A DNA stretch of 42,805 bases, from the NCBI GenBank assembly GCA_036897095.1, contig JAYMSP010000730.1:1-42805 (forward strand), written 5' to 3'. Each line of letters starts with the position of its first letter. Position 1 is the first letter of the stretch. This stretch comes from Plantago elongata (lineage: Eukaryota > Streptophyta > Magnoliopsida > Lamiales > Plantaginaceae). The notes beneath the pieces are model-generated. The model ran no database searches. It had not been told where the DNA came from and saw only the letters and a program-made list of their open reading frames with translations. Position numbers and translations under genes: made by a program. This document shows positions 10,901-21,189 of this stretch, piece after piece.

Positions 10901-12160
10901 TCCATTGCTGCACTAAGAAATGGTACGTTCGGCAACTTGATGTTAATAATGCCTTCCTCCATGGTGATTTTTAGAGGAAGAAGTTTATATGCTACCGCCC
11001 CCTGGCTATCCTAAAACTACTCAGCTCTGCAGGTTACTCAAAAGCCTCTATGGCCTCAAACAGGCCCCCAAACAATGGTTTGTCAAGTTAGCTCAGTCTT
11101 TGCTTGCTTATGGTTACACTGAATCTAAGGCTGACATCTCATTATTTACTAAACATGATGGTTCCTCTTTTACGTGCTTACTTGTTATGTAGATGATGTG
11201 ATCATTTATGGTAATGATATGCATGAGAACTCTGCTATAAAATCACATTTACATGATCAATTTACCATCAAAGACATTGGTGATATTAGACACATATTAG
11301 GCATAGAAGTTGCTAGGCATTCTACAGGCTTGTTTCTGTGTCAAAGAAAGTACACATTAAATATTTTACAAGACTGTTGTTACCTAGCATCTAAGCCTGC
11401 AGATTCTCCCATGGATAATAGAGTGAAATTCTCTTCTACTCAAGGCACACCTCTGCCTGATGCAAAGTTATATAGAAGACTCATTGGTAGACTCTTGTAT
11501 TTGACTGTTACTAGACCTGACCTATGTTTTTGTGTTCAATCTTTAAGCCAGTTTCTCTCCAAGCCTACAGATGTTCACCTCAATGCTGGCTACATGATTT
11601 TAAGATATTTAAAGGGCACTATTGGGAATGGTCTGTTCTACTCTCTGAACTCTGACTTGCGATTAAAAGGCTATGCTGATTCTGATTGGGCAGGCTGTAT
11701 TGACACCAGAAAGAGTGTCACTGGATACTGTTTTTATTTGGGTGACTCTCTGATAAGCTGGAAAAGCAAGAAACAACAAGTCATTAGCCGCTCCTCCACT
11801 GAAGCCGAGTATAGAGCAGCTGCTAATGTTGTGTGTGAAGGGCAATGGTTATTATACTTACTTAAAGATCTCTCTATTTCTCATCATGTTCCTTTTTTGT
11901 TGTATACAAATAATCTTTCAACATACCATTTGGCTCACAACCCAGTACAACATTAGAGGATAAAACACATCGAACTTGATTGTCACCTTGTCCGGGAGAA
12001 AATAGCTTTTGGAGTGCTCAAGTTAGTTCATATTAACAATCATTTTCAACTAGCTAATGTTTATACCAAGGCATTTCCTACACATACTTTTCAAGATCTG
12101 GTTGCCAAGATGAACATGATCAATATCCATGTCCATCTTGCGGGGAAGTCAAGATACTAA
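7967..12160 (+). pseudogene. Copia gag-pol polyprotein, broken
   Basis: Starts at ATG 7967. Gag contains an ETFNGDNYQTWHTSVLMGFE block and runs into a frameshift near 8330. A zinc knuckle near 8540 reads CKYYGFTGHTTDKC, with the second cysteine replaced by tyrosine. Protease has DTGATDH after an in-frame stop (8945-8947). The pre-integrase block LWHLRLGHFP and integrase core (HMDIWGPF, DDFTR) follow, with stops near 9205, 9320 and 9812. Reverse transcriptase has GCKWIFKIKLNPDGTLD, LYGLKQAPKQWF and a YVDD catalytic motif at about 11183. RNase H has GYADSDWAG and SRSSTEAEYRA, then a stop near 11954. All expected domains are present, but frameshifts and stops leave no working polyprotein. Confidence 0.9.
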
Positions 12161-12366
12161 TTCTACAGTCCATGAAACTTCCATCACTTCACAAAAGGAA
12201 CAAGAGACCAATTCTGACTAAGTGTTGGAACATAAGCAACAGTCCATGAAACTTCCATCACTTCACAAAAGGAACAAGAGACCAATTCTGACTAAGTGTT
12301 GGAACATATGCAAAATCGTATAGCTCAAGCATTAAGTTTTATCATTAGATATTTAACGCTTCTTAT
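12147..12366 (+). repeat. Right LTR of the copia element, duplicated and truncated
   Basis: Begins AGTCAAGATACTAATTC, with the expected first T changed to A. A 74-bp segment is present twice in tandem (12165-12238 and 12239-12312); the left LTR has it once. Matching to the left LTR stops after CGCTTCTTAT at about 12366, where the fold-back begins. About 150 bp of the LTR end is missing. Confidence 0.8.
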
Positions 12367-13449
12367 GACATATTTGGTCCACTACTATGGGGTCATTGTG
12401 ACATGCAATCATCACTTTGTGTTTTCTGTGATTTTATGTCCACAACTTATAAACATTGGCAAATTAAGTACAATTTTGATAAATTATGAACTAAAAACAC
12501 TGATTTGACATGGTTTGTGCTGATGTGGACAAATTGACACACTTAGTCAACAAAAAATCACAAGTGTTGACTGGCAACCCACATTAATCCGCCAACACAT
12601 ATACAAAAGAAAATTTAATTTTGAAAAGTTAGAAAAATGTAAAAAAATATTTTTAAAAATATATAAAATATTTTTTAAAAACTGAAAAATATTTAAAATA
12701 ATTAAATTTTATTTTTTTAAAAATAAAAAAATATTAAAAATCTGAAATTATTAAAAATATTTAAAATCGTAAAATATAAAAAATAATAAAAAACTGAAAA
12801 AATAAGTTTTAAAAATTAAAAAAATATATAAAATAACGTGTGAGACACATCATCTAACTGGCAAAAAAACAAACGGAAAAAATTAGAGTCCATTATAAAC
12901 TATGTTCTTCCCCAATTGACAAATCCTATATTTTAAAATTATTTTTTAATTTTTAAAATTCAATTATTTTTAATAAATTTATGATTTTAAATATTTTTAA
13001 TATATTCATATTTTAAATATTTTTTATTTCTAAAAAATTAAAATTTATTTATTTTTATTATTTTTAATATTTTAGGATTTTAAATCTTTTTAATATATTC
13101 ATATTTTTAATATTTTTTTATTTCTAATAATTAAAATTTATTTTTTAAATTATTTTCGATTAAATTTTTTTTATATATTTTTTTAAATCTTATTTTTACA
13201 TTTTTCTGACTTTTGAAAATTAATTATTCATTTTTACGTGAGTTGGCGGATTAATGTGAGTTGACAGTCAACACTTGTGATTTTTTGTTGATTTGTCAAC
13301 ATAAGCACAAGCCATGTCAAATCAACACTTTTAGTCCATAATTTGTTAAAATTGTATTTAATTTATCAACATTTATAAGTTGTGGACTAAAAATCACAAC
13401 AAAATTAAAATGGTGATTGCAATAACACTATAGTAGTGAATCAAATATG
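12367..13449. mobile_element. Large fold-back element with very long inverted repeats
   Basis: The outer ~240 bp at each end are clear inverted repeats: the left end CATATTTGGTCCACTACTAT mirrors the right end, and blocks such as AAAAAATCACAAGTGTTGAC and CACATTAATCCGCCAAC recur in opposite orientation. The pairing appears to continue, less exactly, through very AT-rich arms to a central unpaired segment near 12835-12925, so nearly the whole ~1.08 kb can fold back. No coding sequence is seen. It begins exactly where the copia right LTR is cut. I found no target duplication and cannot assign a superfamily. A MULE-derived element is one possibility, because of the long inverted repeats. Confidence 0.75.
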
Positions 13450-14154
13450 CTATTTTTACTATCACTTTTTCCAAAGACAAGAACATAATTTGTGGAATTC
13501 AGGTACACTAATAGATTCAATGGATACCTCATCAAATATCATATTCGGAATCATGGGAAATCAATTTCCAATTATGCGAAGAGACACTAGGTTGTGCCGA
13601 TTGCTCACATGTATATTCGGAATGATTTCTATTGGCAATTCCAACTCAAATTTCCCGTTATTCTTCTTCGTTGATCCACTTTGTCCGCCGTCCATGGTTG
13701 TTGTCTGTTTGCGCGACGTACGGTTAGTTTTCAAAGTAGTAGTAGGGTTAAGGATATTGTTTATGTATGCATGGGTCGAGGTTTACATAATCCTTGTTAT
13801 TAGCTAAAATTGCACACAAACCTGATCCCAATAGCGTAACCTAAAGCCCAGTACATATACTAGAAGATGAGAACACGTTACACGTGTTATAGTGACATTT
13901 ATTTACCATTAACTGATTAAACATATGAATGTAAATAATGTTGTTATTTATAATAATAAATTATCATTTTTAGTTAAATTAATTAAGGTTTATACTATTG
14001 TAAATTGAGCTATTTTAATTCAATTAGAGAAGATAGATAATAAAGATTGGTTATACTTGTCTATTTATGATGAGTTGATGATTTGATTCGGTTGAATTAA
14101 TTAGGACTTGAAATTTAATTGAACATGTCATATCGAATTTTATTGAAAGATGAA
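13450..14154. other. Mostly non-coding DNA between the fold-back and the minus-strand LINE
   Basis: Apart from the small ORF at 13561-13695, I see nothing coding. It becomes AT-rich from 13900 onward. Confidence 0.4.
13561..13695 (-). pseudogene. Short ORF, possible truncated F-box-like N-terminus
   Basis: A 44-residue frame from ATG 13695 to TGA at 13561-13563. It starts MDGGQSGSTKKNNGKF and continues FELELPIEIIPNI. The ELPIEII stretch resembles the first strand/helix of plant F-box domains (LPxEIIxxIL), but the rest of the domain does not follow and the frame closes. The DNA is less AT-rich than its surroundings. It could be a captured or truncated gene fragment, or chance. Not recognised with certainty. 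Confidence 0.25.
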
Positions 14155-17100
14155 TTTTTTTTTTTTTGGTTTTTTTGGACTAAATAGTAGGTATCATATT
14201 ACCAAAGAATAAGAATAGTTAAAAAACAACTAGTGTCAAACGAACCGCATGATGGGCCAATCTATGAGCAAGCTCATTCCTATCTCGCGGAACATAATCT
14301 AAGCTAAAGAATTCAAGTGAATATGCTAAGGACCTAATGTCTGATAGCACGAGACCAACAGAAGAAAAATCAAAATCAAAGTTCTTAATGGAAGAAACTA
14401 AAGAAATGAAGTCGGTATAGGCTTGAATCTTGTCCCACTGTTATAGAATTGCCCATTGCACCGCCGCCCTAATAGCATAAGGTTGATTCACCACTTCTTG
14501 TCGACAAGCAAACAAACCATCGAACATTCAAACACCATAACCGATCCCCACACGGTACCATCATTGGTACCATCATTCGACATAGCCGCATCTACATTAA
14601 TTCTTATGAAATCCATGGCTGGTAACACTGTAGTAGAGTAGTCGCTGGTCCCCTCATCCGGTTGTGGAGCAGTACCTTTTAGTATTGCCATGCGAGAACG
14701 ATCCAAGGAAGCTTCCATAGCTTGCTTACCCAACAAACCTGTAGCTGTGCCAGAAACCTTCTCACAAAAGCCACCAGCTCCTTCGCTGTACTTGACCTCT
14801 CATCATGAATTGATTGGTTCCGGTTCTACCAAAGTCCCCAAATCAATGTCATTGCGAACTCCCACTCCTCCCTTCCCAGTTCCCAAAAAACCTCTATACC
14901 CATTCTTCGACAGTGTGAACAGGTACACCCTAGGAATGAATCGATATCCCACTCAACGCTCAAACTTGTCGAGAAAAATGATACTCCCTCAACCGACGTA
15001 GCATCGTTTCCTCACCACTTTGACAAACATAACAAGTCACATCCATCACTATTCTCTGTTTCTTGAGTTGCTTCATGATTGGTACTTCTCCCTTCACCAA
15101 ACGCCACACACAATTCTTCACTTTCCCAGGTAGATTTGATTTCCATAAAAACTCCCATGAGTTACCTGCATTTGAATTTGAACCTCCACCTGTTCGTTGC
15201 TCATGTTGCTGTTTTGCATAAACTCGGCCTTATAATACCCATCTCGAACCGTATAGATCCCTGGGGGAGATCCATTCGATACCATCTTATTCGGTCTCGC
15301 CTGATTAGACAAAGGGATGACCATAATCAGTCGTGTACATCCTCATCCACACACAGTTGTCATAGCAAGTCTCCATCCCACGCTCGATCAGCTAGAATCA
15401 GGTTCGAAACCACCAAGCTGGCTGGAACATCACTACTTATGCGAATACAGCGGAGAAAATTCTCCCGCAGAATCCAATCATCTTCCCATACCCGAATCTC
15501 CTCCCCTAATCCCACTCTCCATCGAGCTCCACTTCGAATTATAGGAATAGCTGAAGCTATGCCCCACCAAGAATACGAGCATCCCATTGGTATTTGTGCC
15601 TTCATCAGTCTTGTCACTAACGTACTAGGTTGTGTGAGAAGCCGCAAGACTTGCTTAGCCAACAATGCAATATTGAAAGCATTTAGATCTCGAAATCCCA
15701 TACCCCCATCCCTTTTACTCTCCTTCAACGACTCCCAGCTAATCCAGTGAATCTTGTCAACTCCCTTATTACCCTACGAGAACTTCGTAAACAAAGACTC
15801 GATCTCATCCAAAAAGGTCTTGGGCAATTTAAAACAACTCATTGCATAAGTCGGCATAGCCTGCAGAACAGACTTGATCAAAACTTCCTTCCCTGCACTA
15901 GAAAGTTTCTTCGACTCGAACCCCTGAATACACTGCCAAATTACATCCCGAATTGATGCAAATGCTTTCTTCCTTGACTGCCTAACCACCGATGGCAAGC
16001 CTAGATATTTGTCATGACAACTAACCTCCTCTACCTGCAGAATGCCAAGAATTCGCAGCTGGATACTCTCCTCCACTCCATCACTGAATACTGCAACAGA
16101 TTTCTAGAAATTGATAACATGTCCTGAAGCTCGGCTATAACTCAGAAGTACCTCCTTAATTGGCCAAGCCTCCTGTTCAGAAGCCTTACAACAAATAAAA
16201 GTATCATCTGCAAATAACAAGTGGGATACACTCGGAGCCCCACGATCGGCATACCTGAATCCCTTCCAGCTCACCTCTAACCTTCAACCTGCTCAACATA
16301 GCACTCAAAACACCAGCAATGAATAAGAATAGAATAGGAGATAGGGGATCGCCTTGTCTAAGTCCTCACCCCGGTCGAAAACTAGGGCCAACCACCCCAT
16401 TAAAGACAAGGGAGTATGAACCGAGGTCACACACTGGAGAACCCAAGTCACAACCTGAGCATCAAAACCGAGCCTAAGCATCACCTGCTCAAGAAAACAC
16501 CACTCAACCCTGTCGTAAGCTTTACTCATATCGAATTTATGAGAAAGATAACCCCACTACTGATTTTACTTTTTTTTAATAAAGTGATTGATCTCATAAG
16601 CAACTACGACATTATCGGTGATTAGAGGACGGGGACAAAAACAGATTGAGTTTCAGATATAAGACTCGGCATGAAAGTCTTTAATCTATTAGCTAAGGCT
16701 TTAGAAGCGATCTCATAGACCACATTACTCAAACTGATAGGACAAAACTGAGTCATAGACTCAGGCTTAGCACACTTAGGAATAAGAATAATATGAGTAT
16801 GGTGAAATGAGTCCTTTAAATGACCTAAGTTAAGAAAGTTCAAAACACAATCAGAGACAGAACGACCCACAACATGCAAATATTTTTAAAAGAAAAAAGC
16901 AAGCATACCATCGGGATCTGGGGATTTAAGAGAGTACATATCATATAAAGCTTTACTTACCTCGTCTCGTGTGTAAGGTCGCTTCAAAAGCTAGTGGACT
17001 GCATTCGTAACTCGTGATGATATAGTACCAATAACTGCCTCCAAGTCATCACGTGTCAGAGAACAAGACCCGAACACCCCATTAAAATACTGTACGACAA

Positions 17101-17545
17101 TCACAATCTCATTCATCCCAATTTCATCCACCACAAGAGTACCATTGTTGTCTCGAAGCCCCACAATCTCATAACGAATCTGTCGATTAGAAGCTCTCGA
17201 GTGAAAGAAAGCTGAATTCTTATCTCCCTCCAATATCCACTGTTCTTTACCCCTCTGTCTCCACATCATCTCTTCCCTATCCAACTGAGTTTCTAACTCC
17301 ATTCGCACCACCTTCGATCTCTCCACTACATCCGGAGTTCTACTCGATTTCTGGAGCTCTTCCTGCAGGTGTACGACCACACTACTCACATGTCCAAAAG
17401 TGTGACAATCCCAACGCACAAGACTTGCACGCAAAGATTCAAGGTTCTCAAACACCCGTGTATCAACCGCTTGCGACATCCCTCCACCCCGACACTCTCA
17501 AATCTCGTTTTCCTTAGTCCACATGGCCTCAAAAAGAAAGATCTT
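14155..17545 (-). mobile_element. L1-type LINE, 5'-truncated, minus strand
   Basis: The 3' end is a poly(T) tract at 14155-14177 on the plus strand, the poly(A) tail of a minus-strand element. Going upstream one meets RNase H, a zf-RVT-like region, reverse transcriptase and the linker that normally follows the endonuclease. Coding similarity ends near 17500-17545, so ORF1 and the endonuclease are missing, the usual result of incomplete target-primed reverse transcription. I did not find a convincing target-site duplication. Confidence 0.85.
14205..17479 (-). pseudogene. LINE ORF2 remnant (reverse transcriptase and RNase H)
   Basis: Read on the minus strand from about 17479: a linker with WRQRGKEQWILEGDKNSAFF (typical before the RT domain), RT blocks HHTHIILIPK, FCPISLSNVVYEIASKALAN and DMSKAYDRVEW, then the catalytic motif LLFADDTF with FADD intact at 16203-16214. 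After that come HDKYLGLPSVV and LSSAGKEVLIKSVLQAMPTY, the post-RT region (GMGFRDLNAFNIALLAKQ), and an RNase H end (DYVPRDRNELAHRLAHHA) near 14230. At least several frameshifts and stops (for example near 16107 and 16380) break the frame. The element is dead, but the catalytic residues that can be read are conserved. Confidence 0.85.
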
Positions 17546-17776
17546 GTTAAGGTTGTAGTTGGCTTTACCTGGGAAAATGTGTATATTCAATCAGTGATCT
17601 TTTGCACTTGTATCTCCTAATTTCAGAAAAAAATTGACCTTGTATAATTATCATACTTTTAATTGAAAATGACTTCTATCTTTCAACACAAGAAATTAAA
17701 TAGAGTGAATTTCATCTGGACCCCTTCATAGATGTTCTAAATACACTTGGGTACCCGTTAGATCATTAATAACATT

Positions 17777-17865
17777 TTTCTTTTGAAAACGACAAAGGTG
17801 ACTTGCACCCCCAACCTATTGGTTGGAGGTGAAGCGTGTTACCAACTGAGCTGCACTTCATTGTT
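17777..17865 (-). mobile_element. tRNA-like mini-SINE, copy 2, with 16-bp target duplication
   Basis: The 89-bp insertion is flanked by a perfect direct repeat GATCATTAATAACATT (17761-17776 and 17866-17881), the signature of LINE-mediated retrotransposition. On the minus strand it reads AGTGCAGCTCAGTTGGTAAC (A-box-like), TTCACCTCCAACCAATAGG, a diverged B-box region, and ends CACCTTTGTCGTTTTC with an A-rich tail. It is about the length of a tRNA, with no visible non-tRNA body, which is unusually short for a plant SINE. Confidence 0.85.
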
Positions 17866-17881
17866 GATCATTAATAACATT

Positions 17882-18179
17882 GAAGTATTGTTAGATAAAA
17901 ATAACTTGACTTTTCGCGAATTAAAATCAGGAAAAGGCGTAACTACCCCTGCTAAAATATCAGATTTTATTTCTGGCTAAACAACCTTACCTTGCACAGC
18001 ACGTGCGGGGCACGTGTTGACCTATATGTAATTGATACTTTATTAGTAGGTATTGGAATGCAATTAAAATATAGTCGTTATTTCAAAAAAAAAAAAGTAG
18101 CCGTTCAGTAGTTATTTTGAGCAAATAAAAGCCCTAAATAAGTTCATTTTCATCTATTTTACTAGCTTATCTTCACTCA
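17882..18179. other. Non-coding DNA
   Basis: No gene seen. It contains an A run at about 18086-18097. Confidence 0.4.
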
Positions 18180-18550
18180 AACTGACAATGCAGAACATAG
18201 ATGAAATTCGCCCAATTTAAAGTAATTCGAAGTGTTGCAAGCGAACTGTTCTATCAGTTAGATGGTGTGAACCGCATGAAGGAAGATTTTATTGGAGTTG
18301 TACAACCCATGGGTGGTCTGATGATGTCTTGTTGAAGAAAACGTTCAAGAAGGATGAGGACATATCATGCAAGCCAAATTGCTATATGGATTTCTTCCAT
18401 CACATCAAATTACTTCCAGACACCAACATATGCAACACATAGCTACAAGTGTGCAAACTAAAAGTGAAGATGATGGAATGGTAAAACAAAAACAAAAAGA
18501 GATATACAACTGCCATGGATACTCAAGAAAACAAATACATGATAATTAGG
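18180..18550 (+). pseudogene. Possible GRF-type zinc-finger fragment
   Basis: From about 18234 the plus strand reads CKRTVLSVRWCEPHEGRFYW and then SCTTHGWSDDV. The spacing of Cys, Trp, the GRFYW core and a following Cys resembles GRF zinc fingers found alone and in plant transposon-associated proteins. There is no clear start codon, and the frame soon becomes unconvincing. It lies head-to-head with, or next to, the degraded minus-strand region beginning near 18850. Weak call. Confidence 0.25.
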
Positions 18551-18849
18551 CAACTCATTTGCCTAAACCTGCTTTATTGGCTATATAAATACTTGTGCAA
18601 ATAAGTTATGCATTCAAGTAGATGAAGTAGTAAATGCAGTACAAGTTAGATGAAGTAGAAGAAGTAATATGTATTGAACAATTTTCCATCATATATTTCA
18701 ATACAAGTACAAATTTAGTAGCATCAAACAAAATGTGCCATAAACTATGATCAGAATGTGCCATAATCACCAAGCCATAATCCACAAAATAAAATGTTCT
18801 AACCAACATAATTCCGCAAAACATAAGGTTTTAACCAATATAATCGACC

Positions 18850-20000
18850 AAAACATAAGGGTCAAACTACCACATCTCTAAAGGCCAAACCAGGCTCTTA
18901 ATCCTCTTCCCCTCCTAGTACTAGTATCAGTGCCACTTCCCCTTCCAGTTCCTCTACCTATGCTTGTGCCTCTGCTGCCAGTCCCTTCCTCAACTAGTTC
19001 TTCCCTAGTTCACTTTCTTCCTCTATTTGCATTTGCAGCCTATTCAATCCAAACACAACAATTTCAATCACAAACATTCCAATAACAAGCAAACACGAAC
19101 ATTAACACATAAATGACCACATAACATAACTATGAAAAAGAGTTGAGCCATTCACTTACACTAGGTTGCTCAGAAGTTGGTTGAGGTTACGGAGGTGGAG
19201 CTTGTTTTGAGATTCAAAGGATAATTAAAGAGTTGAGCCATTCACCTCCTCCTCTCACTTGTTTTGGGATATAATGACTTGGACTTGTTTATGTGTTATC
19301 AGTCTGAGTACAAGGTGGTGGAGTTTGTACAACTACTTCAGTTTGGACATGAATATGTGGGTTGTTTAGTGGACTTTCAACAAGTATAGTTTGCATACCA
19401 GGGGGAGCTTGTGGTCTATTTGGTGGAGTTTGTGTTGACTGGGTGAGAGGAGGATGTGGAATTTCATCATCATCACTTATCTCAATCACCTCACTTGACT
19501 AAGGAGGAGGAGGAGGTTGTTTTGGCTTACACCTTCTTTGTCTATAATACCTTCTCCTAACATGTGGTCCATTTTGGACATTTAGAGGGGGACATACTCA
19601 ACATCAACATCACAATCCAAACTAGTTTTATTATATGTTGTGTCAATGGCTAAAGATTCTAGATATTCAAGAGATACATGCAAGCCAATCTCTTTGTTTA
19701 TGTGCTCCTCTCAAACATCATCCTCAGAGCTTGATCATCAATACCATCAAGTCTCTCATATTTATTTGCCATATAAGCAACCAAAGTAAAAAACATAGAT
19801 ACTTGACACATACCATCATCTGAAACTGTATTCTCAATATCCTAATGAGTTTTGCGAGTATACCTTTTAGGATCAACATAAAAGAGCATAAATTGTAAGA
19901 AAGTCGTTGGAGATGATGGTCCAGGGAATCAATCCAGCTACACATTTATGCATTTCGTCACTCTTCATACACGGGAATGGACAAAAGGAGAAACATGTTG
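18850..20000 (-). pseudogene. Degraded protein-coding remnant, probably transposase-derived
   Basis: On the minus strand the region reads as pieces of a protein in shifting frames. At 19820-19900 it gives YVDPKRYTRKTHQDIENTVS, at 19289-19489 a Pro/Thr-rich segment (starting MIEISDDDEIPHPPLTQ), and near 18890-18960 a Gly/Arg-rich tail (IGRGTGRGSGTDTSTRRGRG) closing with LRAWFGL and a stop. A Pro/Thr-rich linker followed by a GRG-rich end and WFG is common at the C-terminus of plant MuDR-type transposase-like proteins, but I see no catalytic core or zinc knuckle, so the family is uncertain. A 32-bp tandem duplication lies at about 18799-18862. Confidence 0.35.
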
Positions 20001-20441
20001 ATGTGTAGTGGGGTACATTAATTCAATTGTATAATTTTCAGGTGTTCACCGGGTAATCGATCGACGTTGGCTATTTTGATTCCAATCGTTATTTCCTGTC
20101 ATTTTGTTTTACATTTTGTGATTGAACTGTGTTACTGAGTCTATTTATCAAAGTATAGTTGATTATCAATTTTACTGCTTGGGTCACAACGATCTGCATC
20201 AAAACTCCACACCCCTTTTTCTGTCAACCATGTTTCCTTTTTACATAATTGACGTGTTCCTTCAAAAATTACCACAATGCCCCTGTACTTTGGATTTGAT
20301 TTACCAAATTATACCTACCAAATTCTATGAATGTTAAACGTAAGATATTTTTTTACCAAACACGAAACATTGTTATAAATATTACAAACAATATTACTTT
20401 ATAGAAATGTCATATATAATGAATCATTATCTTTTAAAAAA

Positions 20442-20534
20442 ATGACAACGAAACACAGTTCAGATGGTAAGACACTTCACCTCCAACCAATAGGTCGGAG
20501 GTTCGAGTCACCCTTTAACCGATTCAAATAAAAA
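20442..20534 (+). mobile_element. tRNA-like mini-SINE, copy 3
   Basis: It contains CAGTTCAGATGGTAAGACAC (A-box-like), TTCACCTCCAACCAATAGG and a good B box, GGTTCGAGTCACC, and ends CCCTTTAACCGATTC before an A-rich tail. Flanking direct repeats TTATCTTTTAAAAAA (20427-20441) and TTATATTTTAAAAAA (20535-20549) agree at 14 of 15 bases. Of the three copies this one has the best-preserved internal promoter boxes. Confidence 0.75.
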
Positions 20535-20659
20535 TTATATTTTAAAAAATTACGAAATGCTTATACATACCAAATTCTATTCACAAAGTCTCAAGATAAA
20601 CGGTCTTTAGTTAATTTAACTAGGAACGAGATCATTTTGCAATTTGTCATTAAACATGT

Positions 20660-20755
20660 ATTTTTCGCGGATCCTCTTGTGGATCCGGGTCAGTATCGTT
20701 TTTTCGCGGTTCCTCCTGCGAATCCACTCGCAGGTCCTCTCGCGGTTTGATATTA
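20660..20755. repeat. CG-rich palindromic patch in AT-rich DNA
   Basis: It contains two GGATCC sites (20669-20674, 20681-20686), four CGCGG-like words and a perfect stem CCTGCGA/TCGCAGG (20715-20721 with 20728-20734). Function unknown. Confidence 0.5.
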
Positions 20756-20962
20756 TAGAGTTTTAAGTTGAGATCATATGTTTAGCCTAAAATCATAGTA
20801 TTTTTCTATTGACATCATATTGTGTTTTAAAAATGATGCATGCAAATTGTAAAAAAAGAAGAAGTTGATAAAGAAAATGCCTGTTCTTTTGTATTTTGAA
20901 CAATTCTGAACAAAATGCTAACCTTTTTTTTATTATGTGTTTTTTGTAAGTGTACAAAATTT

Positions 20963-21026
20963 TTGTTAATTGTTAAAGATATGTAATATATGATTTGTTA
21001 ATTGTTAAAGATATGTAATATATGAT
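20963..21026. repeat. 32-bp tandem duplication
   Basis: TTGTTAATTGTTAAAGATAT... occurs twice with a 32-bp period and no visible differences. Confidence 0.85.
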
Positions 21027-21189
21027 TCCTCTTTTGAGATTATAAATATTTTTTCGGAGATCATAAGGTTTTATTTTGAAATCATAGTGTTTTCAATTGG
21101 TATCATAGTGTTTTAATTTTGAAATCATAGTAATTTATAATAAGAACATAGTATCTTGAAATAAATATATATATACTTTTATTAGTTTA

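Larger units (their letters stand above)
7507..12366 (+). mobile_element. Ty1/copia LTR retrotransposon, degenerate
   Basis: The left LTR runs 7507-7828 and begins TGTC. It is followed directly by a primer-binding site matching initiator tRNA-Met. Gag, protease, integrase, reverse transcriptase and RNase H remnants follow in copia order to about 12160, then a polypurine stretch (GCGGGGAAG) and the start of the right LTR. The reading frame is broken by several stops and frameshifts, so it is not autonomous. The right LTR is disrupted by a 74-bp duplication and a fold-back element at 12367, so the far end and the target duplication cannot be seen. Confidence 0.9.

Noticed and set aside
12600-13230. 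AT-rich centre of the fold-back as a matrix attachment region or CRISPR-like array
   Set aside because: The periodic look comes from inverted AT-rich arms; there are no regular direct repeats with spacers.
13436-13807. 123-residue plus-strand open frame after the fold-back
   Set aside because: It starts inside the fold-back end, has no recognisable domain and is antisense to the more gene-like 44-residue frame.
15079-15750. 223-residue plus-strand open frame
   Set aside because: It lies antisense to clear LINE ORF2 coding sequence and has no domain-like content; it is a shadow frame.
20442-20534. A functional tRNA gene
   Set aside because: A- and B-box-like parts exist, but there is no pairing acceptor stem or normal anticodon arm, and target duplications show retrotransposition.
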